This document shows positions 1-10,399 of a stretch of 64,000 nt of DNA, in pieces. Where the stretch lies: the NCBI GenBank assembly GCA_948099385.1, contig CANUEZ040000062.1, positions 4,209,501 through 4,273,500 on the forward strand, given 5' to 3'. Each line of letters opens with the position of its first letter. The stretch's first letter is position 1. The notes beneath the pieces were generated by a model. It saw only the letters and a program-made list of their open reading frames with translations. It made no database searches and was not told the DNA's origin. This DNA comes from Fasciola hepatica. Lineage: Eukaryota > Platyhelminthes > Trematoda > Plagiorchiida > Fasciolidae. A program made the translations under genes and the position numbers.

Positions 1-1039
1 CAGCCAGGCCACACCTAGAACACTGTGGCCAAGCCGGGTCCCTGGCTCTTGTGCGGGATACTGATGTTCTTGGGAGAGTGCAGAGATGCTGCACTAGGCC
101 TTTACTAGAACCCAGGGACAAAACATACAAAGCGAGGTTCATGGCGGTAAAACTCCTCCCATGAAATGTAAAAGACTCACAGTAGATCTAATAGAAATTT
201 TTAGTTGACTTGAAGGAATACCCATGCACTCGGACCCGCTGATAGTACTGACACGGGATTCCACAATAGGGCAACCCGGGCATAAACTCATGAAACCGAG
301 GGCCATAAAGAACCGGAAATTTCTTTGCGGGCAGCGTCGTCAAACCATGAAAAGCACTGCTGTCTGAGGGGTTGTCTGCTACTCCGGTGGCGGGCTTTAA
401 GGCAAAGTTGGACCATTGCTGGCTTGACGTGTTTTATGAATGCATTTAAATTTGCATCATTCAGTGGCAAAATTTGACACTGCTCCTTTTCCTCCTTCGT
501 CTCCACTATCCATCAGTATTATACCTACCCCTGAAGCTCTCCACCACCCCTTCTACACTATCCCCCACCTTATACTCCCTGTTCCACAAGATGCAGCTAC
601 GAACATCTTATCTAACCACCGCCTGTGTTTGTGGGTCTTGTGGGGCCAAACTCAGAAGAGGACCCGGTTAATCACCATAAGATTGCTGCAAACGGCAAGG
701 CCGCTGTTTGCTGTCTGACAGATTTCTTATACCGGAATCTTCCATGCCACTCAGACTGAACGGACTGCCGCAATACTGAAATTCCCCCCACTTACCAGTG
801 GTATATCTTTCAGATCACCGGCAGTTCAAGATGAGAGATGCTGTGAAGACTGGTGTCCTGAACCCTTTCACATTGTCCCGTGGTCCGTCTTCCAGTTTTG
901 CAGGCAACTCAAGATGCAAGACACCGTCAAGAATTGCATTTTGACCCATTTTCCCTTCTACTACTGCCCCATTATCCATTGAACTATCTTCTAGCCCACT
1001 AGTGACATTTAGATAACAAGATAATCACAATATTCGGGA
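1..1039. other. Unassigned stretch
   Basis: I see no recognisable coding, RNA or repeat signal here. Short open frames exist on both strands, including one at 288-506 on the minus strand and one at 440-718 on the plus strand, but they show no known motif. The right end adjoins the RT start of a minus-strand LINE remnant, so part of this stretch could be the decayed remainder of that element; the reading frame cannot be followed past about 1040. Confidence 0.5.
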
Positions 1040-2060
1040 ACATTTGGGCTTTAGCTCCATCCCGTGCAGTACTCTACGGCTTCAGGACTACCGCCTTTGC
1101 AAGAGGGCGTAGAACCGCAGCAAGGGTGCCATCGGCACCGGTTGTCTTGTTCATGTTGTGACCCCTCAGTGCTTTTTCCACTCTGTCTGCAGAAACAAGG
1201 CCGGACTGCCATATCTGTGATCCGATGGGGTTTTGTAAGCTTGTTTCAGTCCACTGCCTCGCTGGTGCAATGCCTGGAGGTTCTGTTGCGGTATCTCGGC
1301 CCTTCTGTCGATCTCGTGGTTGATATTCCTGTCTTTATCCGAACCCAAAACTACCTGCATGGACAATTTTGAGTGAACATGGCTCCGGCGTGATTTTTGG
1401 GGCCTTTTGGCTTTTCTGGATAAGGTGATTTCGTAAGATAGTCTGCAGCGGTTTCGGGCCCTCGTGGCTACTTCTCGTGTAATTTTGAATCGTAAGTATC
1501 TCCCGTGGCCTCCGATTTGCTGTTAATGATACCATGCCCTGTGTTTCCAGACCTGATCCCTAGTTGCTTCGCGGGTCCAACACAGTTCCCTTCCCCTCTG
1601 TGGATTTTGCGAGCTGGAGCGAAACGCTACTTCAGCAAAAAAGGTTGTTCCCGTATACCATCTATTCTTCCCTCAGGCTCATATAATGTTGGCCCCATGT
1701 CAATCCTCATGCTGCAATGTCTAGGCCCTGTACTTCGAGACTTTTGAAGCTTTTTTCAAGTTTGCTGGATACCCTGCTTTTCACGAGTCACTCCATGGTC
1801 ACTTCTCCCTGAGGGTGCTGGCGCCTGTGGGTCCCCAATGGCACCCGTGCACCTGGTGGTCCCCATGTTCAGTAGCCCGGGATTCTGACCACCCTCCCGC
1901 CCGGCCTGCTGTGGGAAATGCTGGAAAATCCTCTCTTTCAACAAGATATCTAGCAATCTGACGTGGATGTCATCAACCGTTGCCCACAGATCCACCCAGT
2001 TCATCTCTGGGACATCGAAGTCTCCGAGGATCTTGAGCTCGTTTGTTTCGGCTGAGGCTC
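1040..2060 (-). pseudogene. LINE remnant 1: endonuclease tail and RT start
   Basis: A broken piece of a non-LTR retrotransposon polyprotein, whose family normally nicks target DNA with an APE endonuclease and copies its RNA with RT. Reading the minus strand from about 2060, the frame gives ILGDFDVPEMNW, the endonuclease GDFN block with Asn changed to Asp, and then near 1790 a GRSDHGV block matching the conserved SDH motif. After a decayed linker, an RT amino-terminal block of the KxxGPDGI type appears as NKTTGADGTLAAVLRPLA (about 1099-1154). Several stops and frameshifts separate these pieces. The RT palm (FADD) is not visible, so the copy is truncated or decayed beyond recognition to the left. 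The CR1/Jockey-like assignment is inferred from motif style. Confidence 0.75.
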
Positions 2061-2639
2061 AGTGGCGTTAGATCAGCAAGGCTGGATCTTCTGGTGGGGT
2101 GGCAGATGGGCTTCCGTACACACTTGCAACACTCATTTCAGCTCGGCTTGGCCTGGAGGCACAGAAGAAAACCCTCCTGTTTGGTGATGTGGTGAGTTCC
2201 ACGGCTATCAGTTCAGCCTAGCTTCAACGGCTTTGCGGCAGTACGCCAGATCGTCTACTTTATCGCACTAGTGGGCTCTTTTATTTTCAGGTGCTCCGAC
2301 CACTTGGAGAATTGTCTGTCCCTTGGAGGTGCTTTTGAGGAGGGTCGGACAGAAAATTTCTGATTGGATCTACCTTAAAGTCCCATTCCGGTTTTGCCTC
2401 CGGGACCAGGCTGTTAGCCGCCAACTCCGCTTGATAAGTAGTCTCACGAAAAAGAAGATTGGAAGAAGGTAAAAGGAGGAGACAGGAGGGTGACAGAAAT
2501 AGTTTATTAGCCGCTGCCGCCGAATAGTTCTTCCCAGGCTTTATCCATTCTATGTTTAAGGATATCCGCAGAAGTTGCTTCAATGTTCTCCCCTCAGTTT
2601 ACTTCACTCTTGACAGACCGCACAGCTAAAGAATGGCCC
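2061..2639. other. Unassigned stretch between two LINE remnants
   Basis: This lies between the RT piece of LINE remnant 2 and the endonuclease piece of LINE remnant 1, both on the minus strand. It could hold the missing 3' part of the former or the 5' part of the latter. A minus-strand open frame at 2287-2583 shows no motif I recognise. Confidence 0.4.
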
Positions 2640-3720
2640 CCTACTCCTGTTCGAACTCTGCCTGTTGCTAGCTGGAGCCTGTGCCTTTGCAGTCCGTCAT
2701 TCCCCCGAAGGCTAAAGAGACTCTGCAGGTCCCGCTGATGAGTCCTTTCTTTTACAGTCCTTGAAAGGCTCCCTTCTCAGTGCCCATCGTTCCAACAAAA
2801 ATAGATTTATCTTGTCCAATCTTCGTAGCCTGACCTTCGGCGACATCCAAAACATCCAGCGAATCTCCGCTCTGCATGATCCCGGGTCTTTTTATCCCGC
2901 GTTAGGGACGGACTCTGGGCCTGAACGCGTGTCTCGCATTGGCCCTGTATATTGGTAGCAGGAATAACGGTCTCTTGGAGCTTGCTGCGAGCTTCTGTCG
3001 ATAGAGTGCGCTTGAGGCTTTTTCTCCGAGGTGGCAGTGAAAGTAAACCAGTTCTTTGGTACCTCGCTTTCTTCCAACAATGCGGTAAAAAGGAGTTGGC
3101 TGCTGGGCAAATAGCTCAGCTGACGGTCTTACTATTGCTGGATGGATTCCATCAGGTCCCGTTGCCTTGCATGATGATGAGAGCCTCGGATTATTGGGAA
3201 CTTCGTTCTCAAAAACGTCGGTGCCTTTTATCTCTGGTGTTAGAGCGTTATGTCTAATGGTTTTCCGGGCACTCGCTGAGCTGGTCTGTGTGCCTCCTGA
3301 AGTAATGGCAGCTGACTCAGCCTTTCTTTGCCCTGTGATGCCCTTGCCCCGTTTACACCCCGACCGACCCTTGCCGCTTTCAGCAAGTTGGCCTTTGATC
3401 GCACGTCGTTGTAGCTTACTGTGGAATTCTTCCTAACGGTTTCAGCAGTCCAGTTTTCGTAGCTTTGCCTGCATTCCCCTTTAGTCTGGCAAACTTCCAC
3501 CTGAAAACCCTGTATTCTAGGAAGCCTCAAAGCCCATTGGTGATAGGTCCCTTGGAGTTCAGTTCGGCTCATTTCATTTTGCGCAGAACTTCTTGTGGTC
3601 ATAGCCAATCGTGAGTGCGGACAGATGCGTGTCCAACAGTGCATGATTACTTTCTTTATCTGGAAGGCAGAAAGTTTGTGCCGTATCAGCCCGGGCAGAG
3701 AAAGGGGGAAAAAATCAGCA
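2640..3720 (-). pseudogene. LINE remnant 2: endonuclease end, linker and RT start
   Basis: On the minus strand the open frame 3728-3240 (162 codons) begins with a decayed form of the endonuclease end (PLSLPGLIRHKLSAFQIKK, where the family has PLG-SDH). It continues through a basic linker, YENWTAETVRKNSTVSYN. Just downstream, in the same orientation, the RT start reads SCKATGPDGIHPAIVRPSAE (about 3110-3170), followed by LEESEVPKNWFTFTAT and a decayed NYRP block. The order endonuclease-linker-RT is that of CR1-like LINE ORF2. Frames shift at least twice and the catalytic palm motifs are absent. The piece sits head to tail with remnants 1 and 3. Confidence 0.78.
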
Positions 3721-3849
3721 GTCTCCACCTGACCTTAAAGCTACACAACAGTGTTCGGGGTTTGCCGCTTCCCGACAGCAGTCTACCGATTTCCTAAAAC
3801 ACTTACCTGTGGTGGCACTGACAATCTCTTCCTGGGGCCTGTTCAGTAG

Positions 3850-5720
3850 GCCATCATTTTACCCTAGAAGTAACCATCACTAATTTGGAGCATCGAGTGC
3901 CTTCATTATGTATTCCAAGGCTCTGCATAATTGCGATTCCCTCTAAGACCGTAGGGAAAGGGCCCCCTCGGCCTAAATCTGACAGTCTTTTTAAAACCTA
4001 GAATGTTTTTCTCAAATCCTCGCAAGTGAGCCTACTTCCATCAAGAACTAGTCTAAGGCACGGAGACTCTCCGCGTGGCTAACCTCTGTTGCTTAATCAC
4101 CATTCCAGTGGCTAATTCCTTCACCTCCAGCAGACTTTCTATATTTTTGGCACTACGGAGTCCAAGCTAGTAAGTAGAACCCTTTGTCCGGCCTAACTAC
4201 TGCTCTGTGGGTGGGGCCGAAAATCTCCGGCCCTCTACAAGTGAGGTGGACCTAACTGGAAAGAGTTCCCTCCTGGAAACATTGGCCGCTGCAGCGCACT
4301 GCTTCGACAGGTTGAGGATGTCGTCTAGTACAGCGTCCAAGTGTTTGACCTGAGAGTCCATTTGCAGCAATCCAACTTCTTTCCCGTCGGACACTTTATT
4401 TATGGTCATGCGTGGGGCTTCGTGAGGTTTAGCGGGAGGTCCCATCCGCGTGGCCAGAATTGCACTGCTAAAACGTCGTCTCGTATATGCCGCGAGTGTC
4501 TTGACATCAACGGTGAACATGAAGAGGAGGTTGGTAAGCTAACATGCCGGATCGTTGGCGAAGATGAGTAAGTGCAAAGTGCAGGGCTCTGAGCCCTGAG
4601 GCACCCCAAAGTTACGTCTTCCGATTTCGAGATATGACTGCACGAATTACCACTAAATGTTCGCCCAGCAGAAAGCTACCTACCCGTTACCTTCCCATTA
4701 CGATTGTAACGAACGGTTGTGGAAAATCCTCCAGAAACACTGCAGTTCCATGTTTCCTTGGCATCAATCGCTCATATACACTATTCGCGTGTTTTTATAC
4801 ACTGTACGTTTTCATGAACCAATGTTTGTTTGTTCTCGTCCAACGCGCTACTCTATCATATCCTATTTTGTACCTGCTTAACGCACGTGCTCTTTTCTCG
4901 CACGCTGCAAATTGGTTCTTGTTTTTTAAGTCCTTGTGATTGCATAACTGAAGTTGGTATCTGTTTTATGTCAATGTTCATTTAACAATCTAGTAGCGTA
5001 GAATTTCGCGGATAATAGCCTTCTGATTTCGGGATCCATTTCGAATTTGGCTACGTACTGCTCAAAGGCCTCTCTCACCAACAACTCTCACAGACCACAA
5101 TTCCAAGTCCAGAAGCTTTTTTTCACAGAATCAAACGCCTGGCTGAAGTCCGCGCTACAGGCATCAGTCGAATTTCCTCCCTTCAGACATTTTGTTATCT
5201 CTTAAAGGATTTGCAGGTTAACCAGACAAGATCGTCCCGCCACAAACCCATGAGGATCACCTGGTATGACGGTAACTTAAACCGAGTACCTAGAGATCTG
5301 TTCCTCAACTATTTGCTCCAAGCAACTAAGCAGCATTGAAATTAAGCTAACCAGCCGGTAAATATCGGCCTTATGCTTTGTACGGTCTTGTATAATCCCG
5401 CCGCTGCTGCCCCCCAGTATCCGGGCACTCTGCCCTCTATAAGTGATATTTCATGCAGCTGCCTCACCTATGCATTCAGGACCTCGGCCTAAGGCTGACT
5501 GATGGCTGGATGAACCCTATCTGTCCCCGGGGCTTTGTTCCTATTGAAGAGTAGTGATTCCACGTTAGCCTCAATTTCTACATTAAGTTCAAGTATTGGA
5601 GTTATTGGAGAGCTCATCCGAAGGACTTTGTTCTCTCGCAGAATAAAACCGTGTTCAGGAAGGAGCACGAGATCTACCTTAACTTCCCCCAGTGATTTCC
5701 CGTCCGAAAACAAAAAGCAC
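3850..5720 (-). pseudogene. LINE remnant 3: RT domain, interrupted
   Basis: The minus strand encodes most of a LINE RT in pieces. Near 5540-5500 it reads NRNKAPGTDRVHPAI (RT amino-terminal block), then a decayed NYRPVSL block (DIYRLVSLISMLLSCLE, near 5350), and near 5150 a palm A remnant in ADFSQ-like context. Further on, at about 4615, come GVPQGSEPCTLHLLIFAND and FTVDVKTLA, where the family has FADDVK. The thumb region continues to about 3850, including an LTCEDLRKTF block matching the LRGDLI-type motif. Between about 5030 and 4640 lies T-rich DNA that does not fit the RT frame, so the domain appears interrupted. The substituted FADD motif and multiple stops make it inactive. Confidence 0.78.
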
Positions 5721-6800
5721 CAAAGTGAAATGTCTTATATCGCATCCGCGTTCCGCTGTAAACCTACAAATGTCGCACCCCCATTCCTCTCAGGGCACTG
5801 TCCATAAGGAGACGCTGCTTGGTGTCGCGTATATCTTGTTCCGGTGGCTACTCCTGCTCGCCTCTTTTGCTCTCGTTTTTGCCCGATTAATCCGACAGAC
5901 GATCAAACATTCCCTCGAGAAGTCGGACAACTAAGCCCAAGGAAGCAACCCCAAACGGCTCTTAAAGACTGCTACACGTCTTCCGCGCGTGGATGCAAGA
6001 TGCGGATCAGGAGCACTCGGCATGGTGTGAGCACAAAACGTAGTGAAAATGATTCAAGCTCTGTTTAATATGACTCAAAACTCTGGCTCTTGCTGGCACA
6101 GCATTCATATGAAAAGGTCAAAGAAAACTCTAAGCAAGAAACGATCGTTTCATGGGAGCACCGATACCATTTGTAACACTGGAAGAATGAAAATACTCTC
6201 CAAAACAACTCACCTTAAATACAATTCCGATACTTTCAGAGCTGTGAAATACTCTGAGTCAGTTCACAATCTCTTTCAAATATTCCACGTAAAACAGAGA
6301 GCCGCAAAAATTCAAGCAGCGCGATACTCACCAGAGACTCAAAACGCAGTGTTGAAAGCCAAGGAAACTCACCGAAGAAACAGCAGTCCGGACATATGAT
6401 TGGTCTTGGTCACCTTCGTACGGTGCAAACTGAACCGGACCGACCCTGTAAGTTTTTGCGAGGTTTGAATTTTCGAATATCCGCCGGTGAACATGGCTTT
6501 TGCATTGTTTAGTGAAAGAACGCACGCTATTTCACCCAAAATAATGTTTCTTGATCAGCAATACAGTGCGCATGCTCTTCAAAGGGTTAATCTTCTTCAA
6601 AAAGCCGGTTGTAGGTTTCCGTGTCACCTTTCGTCGTTTTATTTTTGGTGTCGGTTAAAACTCTTACCAGGCAGCATCATTCGGGCATGACTGAGGTGCT
6701 TGGGATGGCTGGCATGCCTACTCTGACTCCAACAATCAAGTGTCGTTGAATGGGACTACGCCATGGAAAACAACCAGCATCGCAACGACCCCTGTTAGTT
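5721..6800. other. Unassigned; possible degenerate short tandem repeat at 6060-6390
   Basis: No known protein motif is visible. The open frame 6043-6399 (plus, 118 codons) is Lys/Ser rich and coincides with a stretch in which variants of AAACTC or ATACTC recur near 6073, 6125, 6190, 6246, 6323 and 6363, often followed by a CTCAC-like string. This suggests a decayed repeat with units of roughly 50-70 bp rather than a gene. The evidence for the repeat is visual only. Confidence 0.3.
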
Positions 6801-6805
6801 GTTTT

Positions 6806-6940
6806 CCGATGTCTACTGAGGGGATGTGTCGCTATCGGAGGCAGATGCATTTAAGAGCATCACTCTGGAAATGGTGAGGATTGCACTTAACAGTCCGGCT
6901 AACGTATCGGTTCATGTTGTCACTACCATAGTCGGCAAAG
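6806..6940 (+). repeat. Direct repeat copy 1
   Basis: This stretch aligns with 9495-9635 in the same orientation. Shared blocks, in order, include GTCTACT, ATGTGT, GCTATCG, CTCTG, AAATGG, GAGGATT and GTCCGG, with a weaker continuation through GTT-ATG--GTC. By eye the two match at very roughly 70-75 percent of positions over about 130 bp. The copies lie 2.69 kb apart and bracket the pyrimidine-rich dispersed repeat at 7545-9480, so they may be its diverged terminal repeats or two independent insertions of one short family. Confidence 0.6.
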
Positions 6941-7544
6941 CCATTTATCATCAGCCACTTTCAACCATTAGAACACCGCTAATGCGGGAAAACACGCAGT
7001 AACATATATAGTGCTATACTATCAAGGCACCAGTCTTATTCACACGTCAACCGTTCACTTATTGATGCCGCATTTAACCACGTGAGATTGTGGGCCTCGT
7101 TCTGATGAAAAAGCGGTTAAAATTCACGTGATTTTCAACCCACAATCCACCAAACTACGCATAGGTAGTCGCCCCAGATGTTGCCCATTCTCGCCTCATC
7201 GTCCTATTAGTAGTTCTCACTGAGCCACACAATAGTTGGTTGTCAGAACCGCTCTATTTTACCTTCTGTTTGTCTTTGAGGCCTAAAGTAGCAGCCCTCA
7301 AAGTAAGGGCGGCCCACTTCCGCTATTGCCAGCTTCTTGATTGGCCTAAGTTGTTGTCTGATATTGTTGTTCTCTCTTTCCCTCCCCAAACTCAGGAGTG
7401 GTAAAACTGCCAGAATGCCGCCCCTTCCACTTTGATTCCGGAAGTTACCCTCCCCCGGCGACGGTTACTGCCTAATTCACCACATGAATAATAACTTGGA
7501 ACATTTTCTCGCTCGATAGAACAACTGGATTTTCCGTAAGATTT
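6941..7544. other. Unassigned interior stretch
   Basis: This lies between direct repeat copy 1 and the recognised part of the dispersed repeat. No long open frame or motif is seen. A GTGGGTT-type string recurs in inverted form near 7086 and 7135 (CACGTGAGATTGTGGG against TTCACGTGATTTTCAACCCACAATC), giving a small imperfect hairpin. Confidence 0.35.
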
Positions 7545-9480
7545 GAGTTTCTTCCGTCACCTGATTGCTGTCCTACTGGCTCCACGCCTCTGTATTCCCA
7601 CTACTCAGTCACTCGAACCTAGGCCGCGTGATCTCACCTCGCTGATACAGCTCATTCCAATCACAACGGCGCGGATTGCGGTCAGATCCTCCACTTTGGC
7701 TGGGGCACATCAGGCTTACAGGAAGCCTGGAACTATGTACGGGCGCAACTGCATTGGCGGATCAGCCCTCCTGCTTCCAGAAGTTGTTTTCAGGTTACTC
7801 GTCTGAAACACGGTCAGTCCCATCCGCTAGCGTCGCTCGTGCATTACAAAATTCTATTTCAGTGTCTGCACTGCCGTTGCAGACATGTTATCTACTGTAT
7901 ACCTGTCCACTTATCACCGCTTTCCTTTCTGGCTGGCTTCCCAAGCAGACGCTATGCCCTGACCTTTTCAAGCCTGACACAATTTACCACACTATCTTTG
8001 TACTGAACGGCAAACAGCCTTCGCATCTAACTACCATCCATGTTTGCCCTTGCACACAATGTTCGCTGATGTATATACTCGCCGGTCTTGGCAGTGACTT
8101 TATTGTCTACCTCCCATGAACTGCACTTCTCTCCACTGTTCTACCCCATTCATGATCAAATCCACTCGCCGTGTTAGAACTCGTTGTTACTGTTCAACCA
8201 TTGGCACATTTATTTTTACATTCCTTCCCTCACCATAACCATCAAACAACGTCCCACTGTGGAATACGTTTCCGTGTCCTTCAGTAGTCTATGAGGCTGT
8301 TAGTGATTATCTGCAATGTTCATCAGTGCGACTGATCACCTCCATAGTGCTAGACCTTCGACTTATCCTGAATGCGCGGATCACTATGTTCGCTCCGTAC
8401 TTAAGTGTCTCGGATATATTTCTCACGCGGCTTCGCCGCTCCATCACCACCGCGAGCCACACCTGTCGAAACAGTCGTACACCTAATGCACCCCCATCAT
8501 ACGATCACCTTTATTTTATCCTCACCGTGGCAGTATCTCTCTTCCTAAAGACATGCCTTTGGCGTGATATATAACCGAAACTGATCCTGTATCCAGCCTG
8601 TCCATTCTATTACTCTCCTCGCCGCTGATCCACTGCCACCGCTCGCGTTACGCATTATGAACCTTTATCCATTTGTCACTTTTGCATGGTGCACATTACG
8701 TGGCGCTCATCTATCGATGTACGCTTATCTATCATCTTGCCTATCATCCCTCTAGCAATACGTAAACATGCTGGTAATAGCTGTGTTTACACACCTTTTA
8801 TTGATTTGTCTTCCATTTACACTTTGACATATCCTGACAAACCCTACAAAAACGTAACAAGTCTTTGTACTCTCACTTGTTTTCTTCTAGCCTTGTCCTT
8901 CAATCACCACTCCGGTGGTATCTTGCTCCCTCGAGACGAGTCACTTGTTTGCCACATATCTGAGCCCGCCATCATTCACCACTTTGTATCATCATCTCCA
9001 CGGGCTAATGTATTTCGATGTAGACACCTCTAAAAACACCTACTGTAAAATGAAGAAGTCGCCAATCTCTTTTGTATCGCACATCGTCGAGTTTGCTGTT
9101 CATAAGCTTTTCATACTCTGCAGAGAGCAAACAATTCTTTATACTTCATCTGATAAATTCCTCTTTCAGCGAAGATCAACAACATATCTTTCGGCTACGA
9201 CCAAATTTCAACAGATATCATTACTTCCTGTGCGATTTACGTAAGTACTCCAGGCTTTCAACCAAACTCACTCAACGATAGCCGAATGGACCATCTAACT
9301 CTTGGTTTTCGATAAGCTGGAGTCACCATCGCTTCGGTTAATTTCAACAACCTCCTATAATCCTTATTGTGTCCCTGTTTAATCTTCCTTCAAACTCCAA
9401 TTCTGTCATCTCTAGTACCACTCGAACATGCGACGCATCTTACCCGAGTCTCATCCGAAATAAACTCTTATCATTGTTAT
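7545..9480 (+). repeat. Dispersed non-coding repeat family B, copy 1
   Basis: A C+T-rich stretch of about 1.9 kb on the plus strand, with many small overlapping open frames but none showing a protein motif. Positions 7675-7765 match the reverse complement of about 36510-36605: both carry GGTCAGA, CTTTGGC, CACATCAGGC, CTG-AAC-ATG and CGGGCGCAACT in order. The match continues more weakly to about 7865. Only this part (about 200 bp) is demonstrably shared; treating the whole pyrimidine-rich block as one element is inference from uniform composition. The open frames 7543-7806, 7676-8119, 8326-8574 and 8686-9033 are judged non-coding. Confidence 0.55.
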
Positions 9481-9494
9481 TAACGATAATATTT

Positions 9495-9635
9495 TTAGCA
9501 ATGTCTACTTGAGGAATGTGTTGCTATCGAGGGGGGGGGGTTCATTTCAAGGAAGCTCTCTGTAAATGGCGAGGATTATCCTGAATGTCCGGAGTTCGTC
9601 AAAAAGGTTGATGCCGTCGTCTAGTCGAGAACAGG
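9495..9635 (+). repeat. Direct repeat copy 2, with a poly-G run
   Basis: This is the partner of 6806-6940. It contains a run of ten G at about 9531-9540, where copy 1 has a mixed GGAGGCAG-type string, so the run probably arose by slippage within a purine-rich part of the repeat. It lies directly after the A+T-rich end of the family B block. Confidence 0.6.
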
Positions 9636-10399
9636 CACACCTGACCTGAATCGGCAGACTCTCCTTATTGCAAAATTAGGATGGCCCTCTTTTGGTTACT
9701 CATCACCCAAAGCCCAAGGGGTTAGGCAATTTTCCAGGGTGGATTTTGACCTCGGTGAGCAACAAGCCAGTGTTCAAGTTGTTAAAAAGAACAGAAGGCA
9801 GAGAAGTCTCGGGACCTCTAGTCCAGTCTGTAGTGAAAACCTACATCAAGGAGAGGACCTGATTTTAAGTGAGCTGCACCAAAAGTTTACCCCAATGCCA
9901 CCTGCAAACGTGAGGGTACCAAAGGACGGCCATGAAAACCGAGCTGGCTGGGGATGATCTCAAGACCTATCTGGGCCATCGGTAGGTCAAAAGAAAAGAG
10001 GAGTACCTCCGCTGTGAACGCTGATTCCGACGCCCTGTTTAAAGGTGGGAAAACAGCCACGAAATCTGGGGCTTCTTCCGACATTCAAGAGGCAGAACCC
10101 GAGAAACCTTTGGGGGCAAAAAAGAGACATCACCACAAAGATTGCTTTCGAGGGTACCATAGCTCCGAAATTTGCGAACGAGCCAGTAGCCCTGACCAAA
10201 GAACCACCATTCCGGTAAGCAAAAGAATGCCGCCTTCTGGGATACCGGGAGGAGTTGACAAATATGGTCACCGGGTGGGGTTCGCTGCATTGGTGGAAAC
10301 ATGGATAGGACCTGGTATGCTGTCTGTAGACAGGATGGAAAAGTCGGAAGAGAGAAGGGACTGAGTGGCACTGCCAATACAGAATGACTTGGGCTGTTG
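9636..10399. other. Unassigned; open frames on both strands without motifs
   Basis: The frames at 9739-9957 and 9954-10364 (plus, 136 codons) and 10039-10377 (minus, 112 codons) overlap one another and show no recognisable domain. The region lies at the 3' side of the minus-strand LINE that follows, so the minus frames may be its decayed RT thumb or 3' UTR; I could not confirm this. Confidence 0.4.

Noticed and set aside
2731..2760. CTGATGAGTCC, resembling the start of a hammerhead ribozyme
   Set aside because: No GGAC-GAAA partner follows at stem II distance. The string falls in the RT of LINE remnant 2, where the minus strand encodes a GLIS block, so it is explained by coding history.
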